Of a stretch of DNA of 34,967 nt, positions 26,133 through 34,939 are shown in pieces; within the stretch, counting starts at the first letter, position 1; the number at the start of each line of letters is the position of its first letter. The DNA is taken from positions 1 to 34,967 of the forward strand of contig CAZSMK010000028.1 in NCBI GenBank assembly GCA_964608095.1, written 5' to 3'. The notes beneath the pieces are model-generated. The model was not told the DNA's origin and did no database searches. It saw only the letters and a list, made by a program, of their open reading frames with translations. A program made the translations under genes and the position numbers. Source of the DNA: CAZSMK01 sp964608095 (GTDB lineage: Bacteria; Sumerlaeota; Sumerlaeia; MWCT01; JAGHBZ01).

Positions 26133-27294
26133 CCGTGTTTTGGGGATGATACGCTTCCTCATAATGGATAAGCAGTCCTGTCGCAGGTTCAACAAGATTG
26201 AGAAAGGTGTAACAAGCCTGAAGCGCGTCAATGTTACGTGGATTATCATTCGAGGCAATATTGTCGTAAAACTCGTCAGCCCGATTGAGCGCGAGGAGGC
26301 GAAGGGTTTCTTCATCCTGGTGACGAACCCGCGCCACATCAGCACGGTCAACCTGCCGCTCCCAGCCGAATTGCGGTCCGATGTGCGAAAAATCTACACT
26401 GGCAATGAGAACGACGTTCTTTTTCGATGAGGCGATCACTTCCTTGAGCGTGGATATAAACTCGTCAACGCCTGGGTCGGTTCTTTCGTTGAAATTGCAT
26501 AGAATGGGTAGAATATATAAATTATGGGCGGGATAGACATGTTGCAGGAAAAGAACGTGAAACTCGACAGAATGTTCCCCGCCATGTGCCAGCTCATCTT
26601 TGAACAAATCTCCGCTAACACGTTCCTTGAGGGGTTTTAAGAGGTCGTGATCGATTCGAGCAACTCCCAAGGGCGTCTCGAAATCTTTTCCCGTTCCTAT
26701 AAAACACTGCGCTGAAGGGAAATTGTGATTAACGCCCAGAATAACATAGGAATCAGCAGGAGGATATTTCCTGACGCACTGGTAGACGCGTAAATACACG
26801 CCTTTTCCCCGCTCGATATCGATATGGGGCGCAACAAAGCCTTTGAGATTTTCAGGGAGGTCTTTATCCGCGGGGATGTAGCTCTCGCTATTCAGTATCT
26901 CGTCAAGATATCGCGTCAATTCTCCTTTATCGGCAGGATAGGCGGTTCCCGCCATCGACGCTGGTCTAACCGCAAGAGAACGGTACTCTTCCCGTAACTT
27001 TGCGAGCCATTCATCGTATTTCTCGCCTTCGAGCAAGAAGTTCTCCTCGAGAGTTTTTATGAACGACTCGATTTCCGTGGACATCACAATCTGACTTGTT
27101 TGCCGGGAGATTTCATACTGGATATCGCGAACGTTACGGCTTCCGTCAAGAAGAAGAAGAGTTTGCACCGCCTCACGGGGTATAAACACGGAACGTTCCT
27201 TCATGAGTCGATCCCTCAGCAGAAAGCCATTTTGTAACTCATGAACATAGGGAATGATGTCGATGTTGCCACGTAGTTTTGGATATTCGTTCAT
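26107..27294 (-). CDS. Memo-family protein (AmmeMemoRadiSam system protein B)
   Basis: A 395-residue protein. Residues 1-100 are a small N-terminal domain (VFIPREAVQTLLLLDGSRNVRDIQ, then FIKTLEENFLLEGEKY) of winged-helix/PqqD-like look, common in bacterial members. From about 108 (RPASMAGTAYPADKGEL) the Memo domain follows: APHIDIERG at 155-163, VILGVNHNF at 185, GGEHSVEFHVLFLQ at 238-251, and a VLIASVDFSH stretch. These His/Asp sites correspond to the metal- or substrate-binding pocket shared with LigB-type dioxygenases; human MEMO1 binds copper. The usual Cys-Gly near the C-terminus is not obvious; Cys361 is the nearest candidate. The partner AMMECR1 and Memo-type radical SAM genes are not in the window. 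ATG 27294 has a weak ribosome site. Confidence 0.88.
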   Translation of the reverse strand: MNEYPKLRGNIDIIPYVHELQNGFLLRDRLMKERSVFIPREAVQTLLLLDGSRNVRDIQYEISRQTSQIVMSTEIESFIKTLEENFLLEGEKYDEWLAKLREEYRSLAVRPASMAGTAYPADKGELTRYLDEILNSESYIPADKDLPENLKGFVAPHIDIERGKGVYLRVYQCVRKYPPADSYVILGVNHNFPSAQCFIGTGKDFETPLGVARIDHDLLKPLKERVSGDLFKDELAHGGEHSVEFHVLFLQHVYPAHNLYILPILCNFNERTDPGVDEFISTLKEVIASSKKNVVLIASVDFSHIGPQFGWERQVDRADVARVRHQDEETLRLLALNRADEFYDNIASNDNPRNIDALQACYTFLNLVEPATGLLIHYEEAYHPQNTVTFAGLLF

Positions 27295-27378
27295 AACCAG
27301 TTATAACATTACATTGTGCTATGCTTGACCCGGAGTCAAGGTTGATATTGAATCAGAGAGATGCAAGGGTGGCAAGGC

Positions 27379-27408
27379 TATAAAAAGGTGCGTGACAATG
27401 ATCATTGT
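27379..27408 (+). promoter_or_regulatory. Possible -10 box with a perfect 14-bp palindrome behind it
   Basis: TATAAA at 27379-27384 is followed 10 bp later by the perfect dyad ACAATGATCATTGT (27395-27408). This is where an operator overlapping the transcription start would sit for the gene beginning at 27467. No decent -35 is visible, so the promoter part is weak; the palindrome is plain. Confidence 0.3.
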
Positions 27409-27466
27409 TGTATCCTTTCGTTTGTATTCGTAATCAAAATGCATCTGGTTTTTCAGGAGGAAGAAT

Positions 27467-29353
27467 ATGCATCACGAAGCCTCTCATATAAGTTATGTGA
27501 TACTCGCCGTGTGCATTATTGCAGGCGCGTTCTCCCCGCTTACGGTTCAACCGGGTTTCCGATGGATGCAAAGTGCTGCTGTTGCCGTTGCCGACGAAAC
27601 CGCGGATTCCATTGATCCGGCTGAGGTCGAGACAATGTATAAGAGGGCGTTAAGGGCGGTTGATTCCGGGAATTACCACGAGGCACAACAACTGCTCGAA
27701 GGTCTTGCCGATAGACATCTTCCATCGCCTCTTGACGAAAAAGTCGAGTCGGAACTTGAATATGCGCGAATACTCCTCGAACTGGAACGTGGCTTGGTTC
27801 CGACCGAGGATTATCTTGAAGACGCGCTTGACGATCTCAGGAATCTCCTGGACGATTACGGCGCGTTTCATCGCGCGGAACAGGTCAAAACCATTATTGA
27901 ACAGCTCGAAACAGATGTGAAATTCGAAAATGCTCTCGATGTTTACGATCGGGAAGAACAGTGCGGGATGGTAAGGACGGCGCTTAAACTTCTTTTGCAG
28001 CAGTACCCCGACTACCGCCGTGCGAGAGAGATACGGTTTTATAGCACCATGTGCCTGTTCAAACTCGACCTGTACCTCGACTTTATCGAAGAGGCAGAGG
28101 ATCTATTGAAGCGCGGTCTGCTTCCAGTTGAAAAAAAGTTCAAACGAGAATTGCTATTGAGCCTTGTCGAGGTAGCGCTATCGACCGGTCAGAAGAATAA
28201 GGCGGAGATGTATCTGGGACAAATCAACACACACTATCCAGAATTAACGAACACGCCTGGGTATAAGATTATAAAACTAACACAGATTTTTAATCGTGAG
28301 AAAATTGACGAGTATCAGAATTCGGAAGCAAGGGAAAAGTTACGGAACTCAGAGGAGGGATTTCGACGGCTGGCGGTCGAGTGTCTCCAGCGTGCAGTGA
28401 AAGAAAACGACAGCGACTCGTTTAATCGGGTGTGGGATATAGCACATGAATTTTACAATGTTATAGAAGAACCGGAAAAGAAGAGAGTTTTTTATGGGGC
28501 AGTAAAAGATCTTGTTGTTGAACGGTTTCGGCGCGCAGTTGAGGAGAAAGACCCGGGTGCATTGATGGACACCATGAACAAAGGCTATGAGGTGTTCAGG
28601 GAGTTGAGCCGGCTGGATGAACGGATAGAGCAACTCAAGGTCAAGTTTGAGGATTTCCCCTTTGAGGAAATAATCATGGAGCATCGGTTGCGTGTACTTC
28701 GTGAAACGGAGCAGCTGAAAGAAGTCCTCTATGAGGGACTCGAGGCGTTGAAGAAAGCGCCCTTGAACAAGATTCCCGGCGGTGTGATGGGCGAGATACA
28801 GAACGCGCTTTCGTCAAACGGAATTTTAAGCGACCGTCCTTTGCTTGTGGAAGCGCAGACATTTTTCGCCGCCGAATTCCAGCACGCCATCAGGGATAAC
28901 AACGCAGACCTGATGCAAAGAACGTCGCAAATCTGTTTTCATCTATATCGCCGGCTGAATCAGCTCGAACAATGGAAGGCGCTGGTTGATGAGGAACTCA
29001 CAAAAAACAGGGCAAAGATGGCGAGAACCCCCGAGGTTGTCGATGTATTATACGCAGCAAAGATAAAAGCGCTTTTTAACCTGAATCAAACCAAAGATGC
29101 GTTGGAGGCGGGGTTGGAGATATTGGAAAGTTATCCGCAGGACACGTTCCCCTTCAGATCAGGCGAGGTGATATTCGATATCCTTGCATCGTTGAAAAAG
29201 GAACAACCGCAACGCGAAATGTTCGAAACCCAACACATGGAGATGATGTTTTTTATGAAGATGGGCGGAATGCACAAATTTGAAGGATTGGAAGATTGGA
29301 AGGAGCGCCGCGCCCGTCTCATTGAAATGATCAAGACCGAGCTATCTCAGTGA
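27467..29353 (+). CDS. Secreted helical-repeat (TPR-like) protein of unknown function
   Basis: A 628-residue protein with an excellent ribosome site (AGGAGG, 6 nt before ATG 27467). About 1-42 is a signal peptide or single membrane anchor (SYVILAVCIIAGAFS). The rest is almost entirely helical and highly charged; its repeats read like tetratricopeptide units (for example EVETMYKRALRAVDSGNYHEAQQLLEGLAD at the start and KALFNLNQTKDALEAGLEILESYPQDTF at the end). Several stretches of Leu-Glu-Arg suggest helical packing or coiled coils. No enzymatic motif is visible. TPR proteins at the cell surface usually act as assembly scaffolds; since a giant propeller protein gene follows on the same strand, a role in its assembly is a guess. 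A 447-bp spacer separates the two. Confidence 0.7.
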   Translation: MHHEASHISYVILAVCIIAGAFSPLTVQPGFRWMQSAAVAVADETADSIDPAEVETMYKRALRAVDSGNYHEAQQLLEGLADRHLPSPLDEKVESELEYARILLELERGLVPTEDYLEDALDDLRNLLDDYGAFHRAEQVKTIIEQLETDVKFENALDVYDREEQCGMVRTALKLLLQQYPDYRRAREIRFYSTMCLFKLDLYLDFIEEAEDLLKRGLLPVEKKFKRELLLSLVEVALSTGQKNKAEMYLGQINTHYPELTNTPGYKIIKLTQIFNREKIDEYQNSEAREKLRNSEEGFRRLAVECLQRAVKENDSDSFNRVWDIAHEFYNVIEEPEKKRVFYGAVKDLVVERFRRAVEEKDPGALMDTMNKGYEVFRELSRLDERIEQLKVKFEDFPFEEIIMEHRLRVLRETEQLKEVLYEGLEALKKAPLNKIPGGVMGEIQNALSSNGILSDRPLLVEAQTFFAAEFQHAIRDNNADLMQRTSQICFHLYRRLNQLEQWKALVDEELTKNRAKMARTPEVVDVLYAAKIKALFNLNQTKDALEAGLEILESYPQDTFPFRSGEVIFDILASLKKEQPQREMFETQHMEMMFFMKMGGMHKFEGLEDWKERRARLIEMIKTELSQ

Positions 29354-29800
29354 ACATAAAGAGGACGATTCAAAATGGAGGCTCTTTGAGAACAACCTTC
29401 CCCTGCCTATGTATAATGCCTGCGTGGTGTTCATACTTTGGACATGTAAAAGCCTTTTCGTATTACTGCTCGCGCATGATTCTTTTTACGTTCTCAGGTA
29501 TCCCGTCTGGTTAATGAATTAGATTCCTTTTTTTCTGTGAAAGATGCCTTAGAGATGCGTAAATGTGTCATTTCTTTCAAAGAATAAGTTTAGAGATTGA
29601 AGAGTAAGAATGACGACACCGCCGCTAAAATCTAATATAAAGCTCTATATAACAAAATTGTAGACTGAATGTATGACCTGCTCAGGGTCCCTTGCTCGGT
29701 TACGATTTTTATCTTGCCTTTTTTCTTTAATCAAGTTACTTTACGCCGTTCTTGGGTAAGTATAAAAAAATACGAAGCGATGACAATGGAGGACGAAAAA
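29354..29800. other. Intergenic region before the FG-GAP gene
   Basis: 447 bp without a gene. There is a weak AAAGAG/CTCTTT hairpin directly after the upstream stop (29358-29387). The second half is AT-rich with TATA-like words (29630-29652), probably promoter territory for the FG-GAP gene, but no box pair is convincing. Confidence 0.5.
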
Positions 29801-32800
29801 ATGTCTACACAGATTCATAAGAATGTGGTTGTTGTGGGGAGTTTGATTTTTCTCTTTTGCATATTTTGTTTCAGTGTTTTTGGAGAGCAGGCAGCGCCAC
29901 TCCCTGCACCTCTCGAACCGTCGGCCGACTGGTTCGCGAGGGCACGAGAGACTATCCAGCAGATGGAGTATGAAGTGACGTGGCAGGATGAGTGTGTGAT
30001 TCCGAACAGTCCTGCAGGATATCACATGGTGAACCGTGAACAAAACCTCAGGCTCTATTTCTATACCGACGGTATAAAAGTCGTTCCCCGGACAGGAGAT
30101 ACGCCTGCATGGGTCTTCCAGTTGGGGCTTACCGACTTCGTGTCCGGCGGCGATTCACCGAACCTGCCGATCGAACCTTTCGTAACTGAAGACGAGCATG
30201 GTATTGAATATGACCATACTATCTTGACCGAACGATATGAGAACAGCCCCAAAGGCATCACCCATACAGTTATTGTTAAACAAAAACCAATCGCAACCGA
30301 AGCGCTCATACTCGGTGCGACGTTCAACGATAACGAATTAACCGCTGTTCTTGCTCCAGATGGTTCATCTATTAAGTTCACCCATGAGGGCGCTCCCGTT
30401 ATTGAATATAGTTTGTTAACCGCCCTCGATGCTGCAGGCTATGAAATCCCGGTCGAGCTCTCTTTATCGGAAATCGGATTACGTATCTCGGTTGATGATG
30501 AGTCCGCTCTTTATCCTTTGACCCTGAATGGGGAGATAAAAGGGCTAACGGCAACGGAGGATAAAACAAAGGGTCTGTCGTTTTTACCTGAATGGATTGT
30601 CGAAGGCGGACAGCAGGAATGTTTCTTCGGCTGGTCAGTGTCTACGGCAGGCGATGTGAACGGCGACGATTTTTCCGACGTCATTGTGGGTGCGTTTGAA
30701 TACGATAACGGGCAGGATAAAGAGGGAGCGGTATTCCTCTATTATGGCTCGGCAACCGGTCTTAATGCGTCGCCAGACTGGATGGGAGAGGGCAATCAAC
30801 AAAATTCAGCATTCGGTTATTCGACCGCAACCGCCGGGGATGTGAACGGCGATGGCTACAGCGATATTATTGTTGGCGCATACTATTATGACGATTATGA
30901 AAGAAATGAGGGCGCCGCGTTTGTATGGTATGGCGGAGAAGCCGGTCTGGGCGACAACGGAACACCGGCTAACGCTGATTGGGAAGGTGACAGCAACACG
31001 TCCGGTTCGCTTTACGGTATGTCGGTTGCTACCGCCGGAGATATAAACGGCGACGGCTATTCCGACATCATCGTGGGTGCACCCTTTTACAGCGGCGATG
31101 AAGAGGACGAGGGACGCGTGTACGTATATCATGGCTCTTCGACGGGTTTGAGCCATACACCGGACTGGACCGCGGAGACTAATCTGGAGGTCCTTCCCAC
31201 GTGTTTTGGATTATGTGTCGGCACCGCCGGAGATGTAAACGGCGACGGCTATTCCGACATTATAGTGGGTTCGCCGACCTATTTAGCTACGGGACGTGTT
31301 TTTGTCTGGTATGGCTCCGCAACGGGTCTTGGCGACAATGGCACCCCAACCAACTCCGATTGGCAGGCGATATCCTCCCAAACAGAGTGCTATTTTGGCT
31401 ATAGGGCAAGAACCGCGGGTGATGTGAACGGCGACGGCTATTCCGATATCATTGTAGGTGCGCATATGTACACTAATGGTGAGGAACAAGAAGGGGCAAT
31501 ATTCGTCTGGCATGGTTCAGACACGGGGATGGGCGCGGATGGTTCGTTTGCAAACGCTGATTGGAAAACAGAAAGCAACACGGTGAACGTCCTGTTCGGC
31601 AATGCTGTGGGAACCGCAGGCGACGTGAACGGTGATGGCTATGGCGATATCATTGTGGGGGCGTTTAATTATTCAGGCGGTCAGTCAAATGAGGGAGCTG
31701 CCCTTGCGTGGTATGGAAGTGCAACCGGTCTTGGCAATCCCGCCATGGCCGACTGGTGGGCGGAGAGTAACTGGCCGCTCGCCACATTCGGCGCCTCGGT
31801 GAGTACCGCCGGGGACGTTGACGGCGACGGGTACTCGGACGTCATAATCGGTGCACCTGTGTACTCATACAATTATATTGCAGAGGGTGGCGCGGCGGTA
31901 TTCCATGGTTCGCCTGGTGGGCTTAACCCTCTTCCCGGGTGGGGAGCCGAAAGTAACCAGACCGCGGGATTTTTAGGCTTCTCCGTGAGTTCTGCAGGCG
32001 ATGTCAACGGCGATGGGTATGCGGATGTTATTGTGGGTGCATCCGGGTTTGACAGTGGATTTACCGACGAGGGCGCCGCCTTTCTTTTCCATGGCGCTTC
32101 GAACGGACTGAGTTTTGCACCCGCTGCTTCTCTCTATGGCGGTAAAAACAATGCCTATTTTGGCTATTCCGTGGCTTATGCCGGCGACGTGAATGGTGAT
32201 GGGTACGATGATGTGGTGGTGGGAGCTCCAGGATATGCAAATGGTCAAGTAGGCGAAGGTGGTGCATTCGTGTATCCGGGTTCTGTTGCAGGGCTTTCAA
32301 CCACATGGACCTGGAGCGTCGAAGGCAATCAGGCAAATGTATTGATGGGAATTTCTGTTGCGTCCGCCGGCGATGTCAACGGCGATGGTTTTGCCGATGT
32401 TATTGTTGGCGCTCCTAATTATTCGTACGATCAGACAAAGGAAGGCAGGGCGTATATATATCATGGTGCGGACTGCGGATTATCCAGTTTGGCTAACCGT
32501 ATCCTGGAAGGAAACAAAGACAACGCTCTTTTGGGAAGTTCTGTGGGGTCGGCAGGAGACGTGAACGGCGATGGATACGCGGATGTTATTGTGGGAGCTC
32601 CGGGCTATACTAATGGTGAGAGCGAAGAAGGTGTAGCGCGTGTATTTCTGGGTTCGAACAACGGTGTGGATGGTGTGATTCATCGAGAGTATGAGGGAAA
32701 CCAGGCTGGTGCGGCATTCGGGTATGCCGTTTCTACCGCAGGCGATGTCAACGGTGATGGGTACTCCGACGTTATTATGGGCGCATACCTCTATGATGGA

Positions 32801-34597
32801 ACCAAGACCGACGAGGGTCAGGCATACGCGTTTTATGGGTCTGCTTCCGGCTTGAGCAGTGTCCCCGATTGGCAAACGGTAAGCGGGTTCAAGTATGCTC
32901 AGTATGGTAATGCCGTTGCCTGTGCGGGTGATGTGAACGGTGACGGCTATGCGGATGTGGTGGTCGGTGCATGGAATTTCACCCATGGAGAGACCAACGA
33001 AGGAAAGGTATATTGTTACCTCGGTTCTGCGAGCGGTCTTGATAGTATTCCTGATTGGGAAGTGGAAGGCAGTATGGCTGATATAAATCTTGGTCGTTCC
33101 ATCAGTAGCGCAGGAGACGTGAACGGTGATGGATATGCGGATGTGGTCATGGGTGCGCCCGGCGGCACCAATGGTCACAATGCAGAAGGGTTCGCCTTAC
33201 TGTGTTATGGCAACCGTCGTCGGGGAGTTAGCCTTAATCCACGCCAGGAGATGCTTGATGGTTCAAAACCACTTGCTCGAGGCAACATTACCGAGAGTAC
33301 TCTTTTCAGTCTTGGTGTATTGGGACGAACCCCTTATGGACGGGGTAAGGTGAAACTCGAGTGGGAGGTGAAACCGTTTGGCACGTCATTCGACGGGACA
33401 GGACTCGAGCAAAGCGCTTTGTGGTCGGACACTGGCGTAACTGGAACAGAGATACGTGAAATAGCGGGCTGTGCCGGCGTGAATATGGGCTTCCACTGGC
33501 GCGCTCGGTTGCGGTACCATTCCGCTGCGCTGCCTTTTCAGAAGTTCAGCCGGTGGTTTACAATGCCATGGAACGGCTGGCAGGAAATGGATTTTCGAAC
33601 CGGCGATTCCATGACGAACCAATTCGATGATAATGCCGAAGGCTGGAAATTTGCCGGTCCTGTTTTTGGCTTCGACGTGCCGTTATCCGGCGTCGGTATC
33701 GGCATGATTGGACTCTCACCCTCAAACTCTTCCAATTCATTCTCGTACTGGTATAGTCCCGACATCATGATCAAGGACGCGCTGCCTTACCATGCAGCAT
33801 GGACAGTGGGGACGGATTGTACGGATGTGAATCAAACGGTAAGTTTTCGACTTCGAGTCAACCAGAAAGGCACGTGGGCGGCATGGGATCATATAGTTAA
33901 CAGTTTTCTTGACAGTGCGCCCGTTTACGGTTCATTTAAAGTCTACGACGTTGGTTTCGTTCCTGTGGTCACGGGAAGCGGCGATGACAACAGGGTCACT
34001 GTTTCTTTCGACATCATGAGTTTCAATCCGGACGATGATATAGATTCATGGATAATGCTCGAAGAATTTAGACTGGAAGAATTCGACTTCGCTATTGTGG
34101 AAAATGTTGTAACCTATGATTTTGTCTCCGATAGTGAGGGATGGGTCTTCCATGGCGCTGTTCCACCATTTGACACGCCTACTACGTTGGTTTCACCCGG
34201 GACAATTGCCATGAATCCGGGTGGTTCCTCGAATGCCTTCTCATACTGGGAAAGCCCCGACATAACGGTTGAAAATGACATCGTGTACCGTTTAAGCGCA
34301 GAAGTTGAAAGTACCGTAATCGATTCTGACCAAGCGGTGCAGTTTCGTATTCGAGCTAACCAGAAAGGTACCTGGTCTGCATGGGGCACCATTATAAATA
34401 GTTTTCTTGGCTTTGCGCCCTCTTACGGCGGTCCTCACACATACGATTTCTTTTCCAAACCCCTTGTAACGGGTAGTTCGGATGACGATAAAATCATTAT
34501 CAATTTCGACATCATGAGTTTCAATCCGGATGACGATGTACACTCCTGGATAATGCTCAACAAATTAAGCTTAGATGAGATTTATACCGGACCATAA
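29801..34597 (+). CDS. Giant secreted FG-GAP (integrin-like) propeller protein with paired EGW modules
   Basis: A 1598-residue exported protein. The true start is ATG 29801, with GGAGGA 7 nt upstream and a signal peptide (VVVVGSLIFLFCIFCFSVFG) directly after; in-frame codons up to 29669 are not a credible leader. Residues about 35-255 are the N-terminal domain often found before such arrays (YEVTWQDE, LRLYFYTDGIKVVPR). Then come 14 FG-GAP repeats, each with the calcium-binding loop AGDVNGDGYSDIIVGAP or close variants; 14 equals two seven-bladed propellers. A linker domain (KVKLEWEVKPFGTSF to MPWNGWQEMDFRTG) leads to two EGW modules. FG-GAP propellers bind ligands in integrins and many bacterial surface proteins, so adhesion or binding is the likely role. 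Confidence 0.92.
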   Translation: MSTQIHKNVVVVGSLIFLFCIFCFSVFGEQAAPLPAPLEPSADWFARARETIQQMEYEVTWQDECVIPNSPAGYHMVNREQNLRLYFYTDGIKVVPRTGDTPAWVFQLGLTDFVSGGDSPNLPIEPFVTEDEHGIEYDHTILTERYENSPKGITHTVIVKQKPIATEALILGATFNDNELTAVLAPDGSSIKFTHEGAPVIEYSLLTALDAAGYEIPVELSLSEIGLRISVDDESALYPLTLNGEIKGLTATEDKTKGLSFLPEWIVEGGQQECFFGWSVSTAGDVNGDDFSDVIVGAFEYDNGQDKEGAVFLYYGSATGLNASPDWMGEGNQQNSAFGYSTATAGDVNGDGYSDIIVGAYYYDDYERNEGAAFVWYGGEAGLGDNGTPANADWEGDSNTSGSLYGMSVATAGDINGDGYSDIIVGAPFYSGDEEDEGRVYVYHGSSTGLSHTPDWTAETNLEVLPTCFGLCVGTAGDVNGDGYSDIIVGSPTYLATGRVFVWYGSATGLGDNGTPTNSDWQAISSQTECYFGYRARTAGDVNGDGYSDIIVGAHMYTNGEEQEGAIFVWHGSDTGMGADGSFANADWKTESNTVNVLFGNAVGTAGDVNGDGYGDIIVGAFNYSGGQSNEGAALAWYGSATGLGNPAMADWWAESNWPLATFGASVSTAGDVDGDGYSDVIIGAPVYSYNYIAEGGAAVFHGSPGGLNPLPGWGAESNQTAGFLGFSVSSAGDVNGDGYADVIVGASGFDSGFTDEGAAFLFHGASNGLSFAPAASLYGGKNNAYFGYSVAYAGDVNGDGYDDVVVGAPGYANGQVGEGGAFVYPGSVAGLSTTWTWSVEGNQANVLMGISVASAGDVNGDGFADVIVGAPNYSYDQTKEGRAYIYHGADCGLSSLANRILEGNKDNALLGSSVGSAGDVNGDGYADVIVGAPGYTNGESEEGVARVFLGSNNGVDGVIHREYEGNQAGAAFGYAVSTAGDVNGDGYSDVIMGAYLYDGTKTDEGQAYAFYGSASGLSSVPDWQTVSGFKYAQYGNAVACAGDVNGDGYADVVVGAWNFTHGETNEGKVYCYLGSASGLDSIPDWEVEGSMADINLGRSISSAGDVNGDGYADVVMGAPGGTNGHNAEGFALLCYGNRRRGVSLNPRQEMLDGSKPLARGNITESTLFSLGVLGRTPYGRGKVKLEWEVKPFGTSFDGTGLEQSALWSDTGVTGTEIREIAGCAGVNMGFHWRARLRYHSAALPFQKFSRWFTMPWNGWQEMDFRTGDSMTNQFDDNAEGWKFAGPVFGFDVPLSGVGIGMIGLSPSNSSNSFSYWYSPDIMIKDALPYHAAWTVGTDCTDVNQTVSFRLRVNQKGTWAAWDHIVNSFLDSAPVYGSFKVYDVGFVPVVTGSGDDNRVTVSFDIMSFNPDDDIDSWIMLEEFRLEEFDFAIVENVVTYDFVSDSEGWVFHGAVPPFDTPTTLVSPGTIAMNPGGSSNAFSYWESPDITVENDIVYRLSAEVESTVIDSDQAVQFRIRANQKGTWSAWGTIINSFLGFAPSYGGPHTYDFFSKPLVTGSSDDDKIIINFDIMSFNPDDDVHSWIMLNKLSLDEIYTGP
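30572..33230 (+). repeat. 14 FG-GAP repeats
   Basis: I counted 14 units of about 60-67 residues. Each carries (T/S)AGDVNGDG(Y/F)(S/A)D(V/I)IVGA, an EG-A-(F/Y) strand and a closing GL-x-x-x-PDW. The D-x-(N/D)-x-D-G loop is intact in all 14 (DINGDG in unit 3, DVDGDG in unit 7, and DVNGDD in unit 1, where the last Gly is Asp). Confidence 0.92.
33618..34085 (+). other. EGW module, copy 1 of the FG-GAP protein
   Basis: From NQFDDNAEGWKFAGPV to SWIMLEEFRLEEFD. Landmarks: SYWYSPDI, FRLRVNQKGTWAAW, FDIMSF. More distant from the four left-hand copies than these are from each other. Confidence 0.8.
34107..34590 (+). other. EGW module, copy 2 of the FG-GAP protein
   Basis: From TYDFVSDSEGWVFHGAV to HSWIMLNKLSLDE, ending at the stop. 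FRIRANQKGTWSAW and FDIMSF are kept; SYWESPD replaces SYWYSPD. Confidence 0.8.
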
Positions 34598-34732
34598 AAA
34601 GAGAAAAATAAATCATCATCCATAAGAGAGCGTAAAGGGCATACAAGAAAGAAACAGCCGCAAGTATTCATAAAAAAGTGTTGTGCCTGTTAATGGTACA
34701 TCAAGGTTCTTTTTTTAGCCTTTGGCTACGGT

Positions 34733-34750
34733 GAGATTGATATCAATCTC
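34733..34750. promoter_or_regulatory. Perfect 18-bp palindrome, possible operator
   Basis: GAGATTGATATCAATCTC reads the same on both strands. An AT-centred dyad of this length is typical of dimeric repressor sites; a FUR-family protein is one option because of its ATTGATATCAAT core, but the match to the known box is not good enough to name it. Confidence 0.4.
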
Positions 34751-34785
34751 GCTGAGTCATGGTTCCACTTTTTTATTTTTTTCTC

Positions 34786-34813
34786 TTGACAATTTCTGCC
34801 GGATCGGCAGAAA
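34786..34813 (+). promoter_or_regulatory. TTGACA followed by a perfect 9-bp-arm dyad
   Basis: TTGACA (34786-34791) is followed one base later by TTTCTGCCG, GAT, CGGCAGAAA (34793-34813). If TTGACA is a -35 box, the dyad fills the spacer, the classic place for a repressor or a MerR-type activator. The -10 box at 17-19 nt would be poor (A-rich), which would suit an activator-dependent promoter. Confidence 0.35.
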
Positions 34814-34939
34814 ATTAACAACAAATTTTCGAACCTTTTTTGATAAAACCAGGAAATTTCTGATATCTATCGTGCGTGTAGCTGCCGCGTAAAGCCGGCA
34901 CAAAAAGCCACAACGCAAATGGTTACGAGTTAGGCGAAG

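Larger units (their letters stand above)
34598..34939. other. Control region at the right edge
   Basis: 342 bp between the FG-GAP stop and a probable gene start at 34940. It is AT-rich and contains two perfect dyads (34733-34750 and 34793-34813), a TTGACA at 34786-34791 between them, and a TGCCG/CGGCA stem at 34883-34900 that echoes the second dyad. No convincing -10 box was found. Confidence 0.55.

Noticed and set aside
26107..27294. Memo gene and the radical SAM gene at 19425 as two parts of an AmmeMemoRadiSam system
   Set aside because: They are 5 kb apart, the radical SAM protein has a different architecture from that of the system's enzyme, and no AMMECR1 gene is seen.
29669..29800. A 44-codon N-terminal extension of the FG-GAP protein
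   Set aside because: A perfect GGAGGA-ATG site and a clean signal peptide lie at 29801; the extension would bury the signal peptide.
32480..33178. A 232-codon open frame on the minus strand inside the FG-GAP gene
   Set aside because: It is the antisense of the FG-GAP repeats and repeats with the same period.
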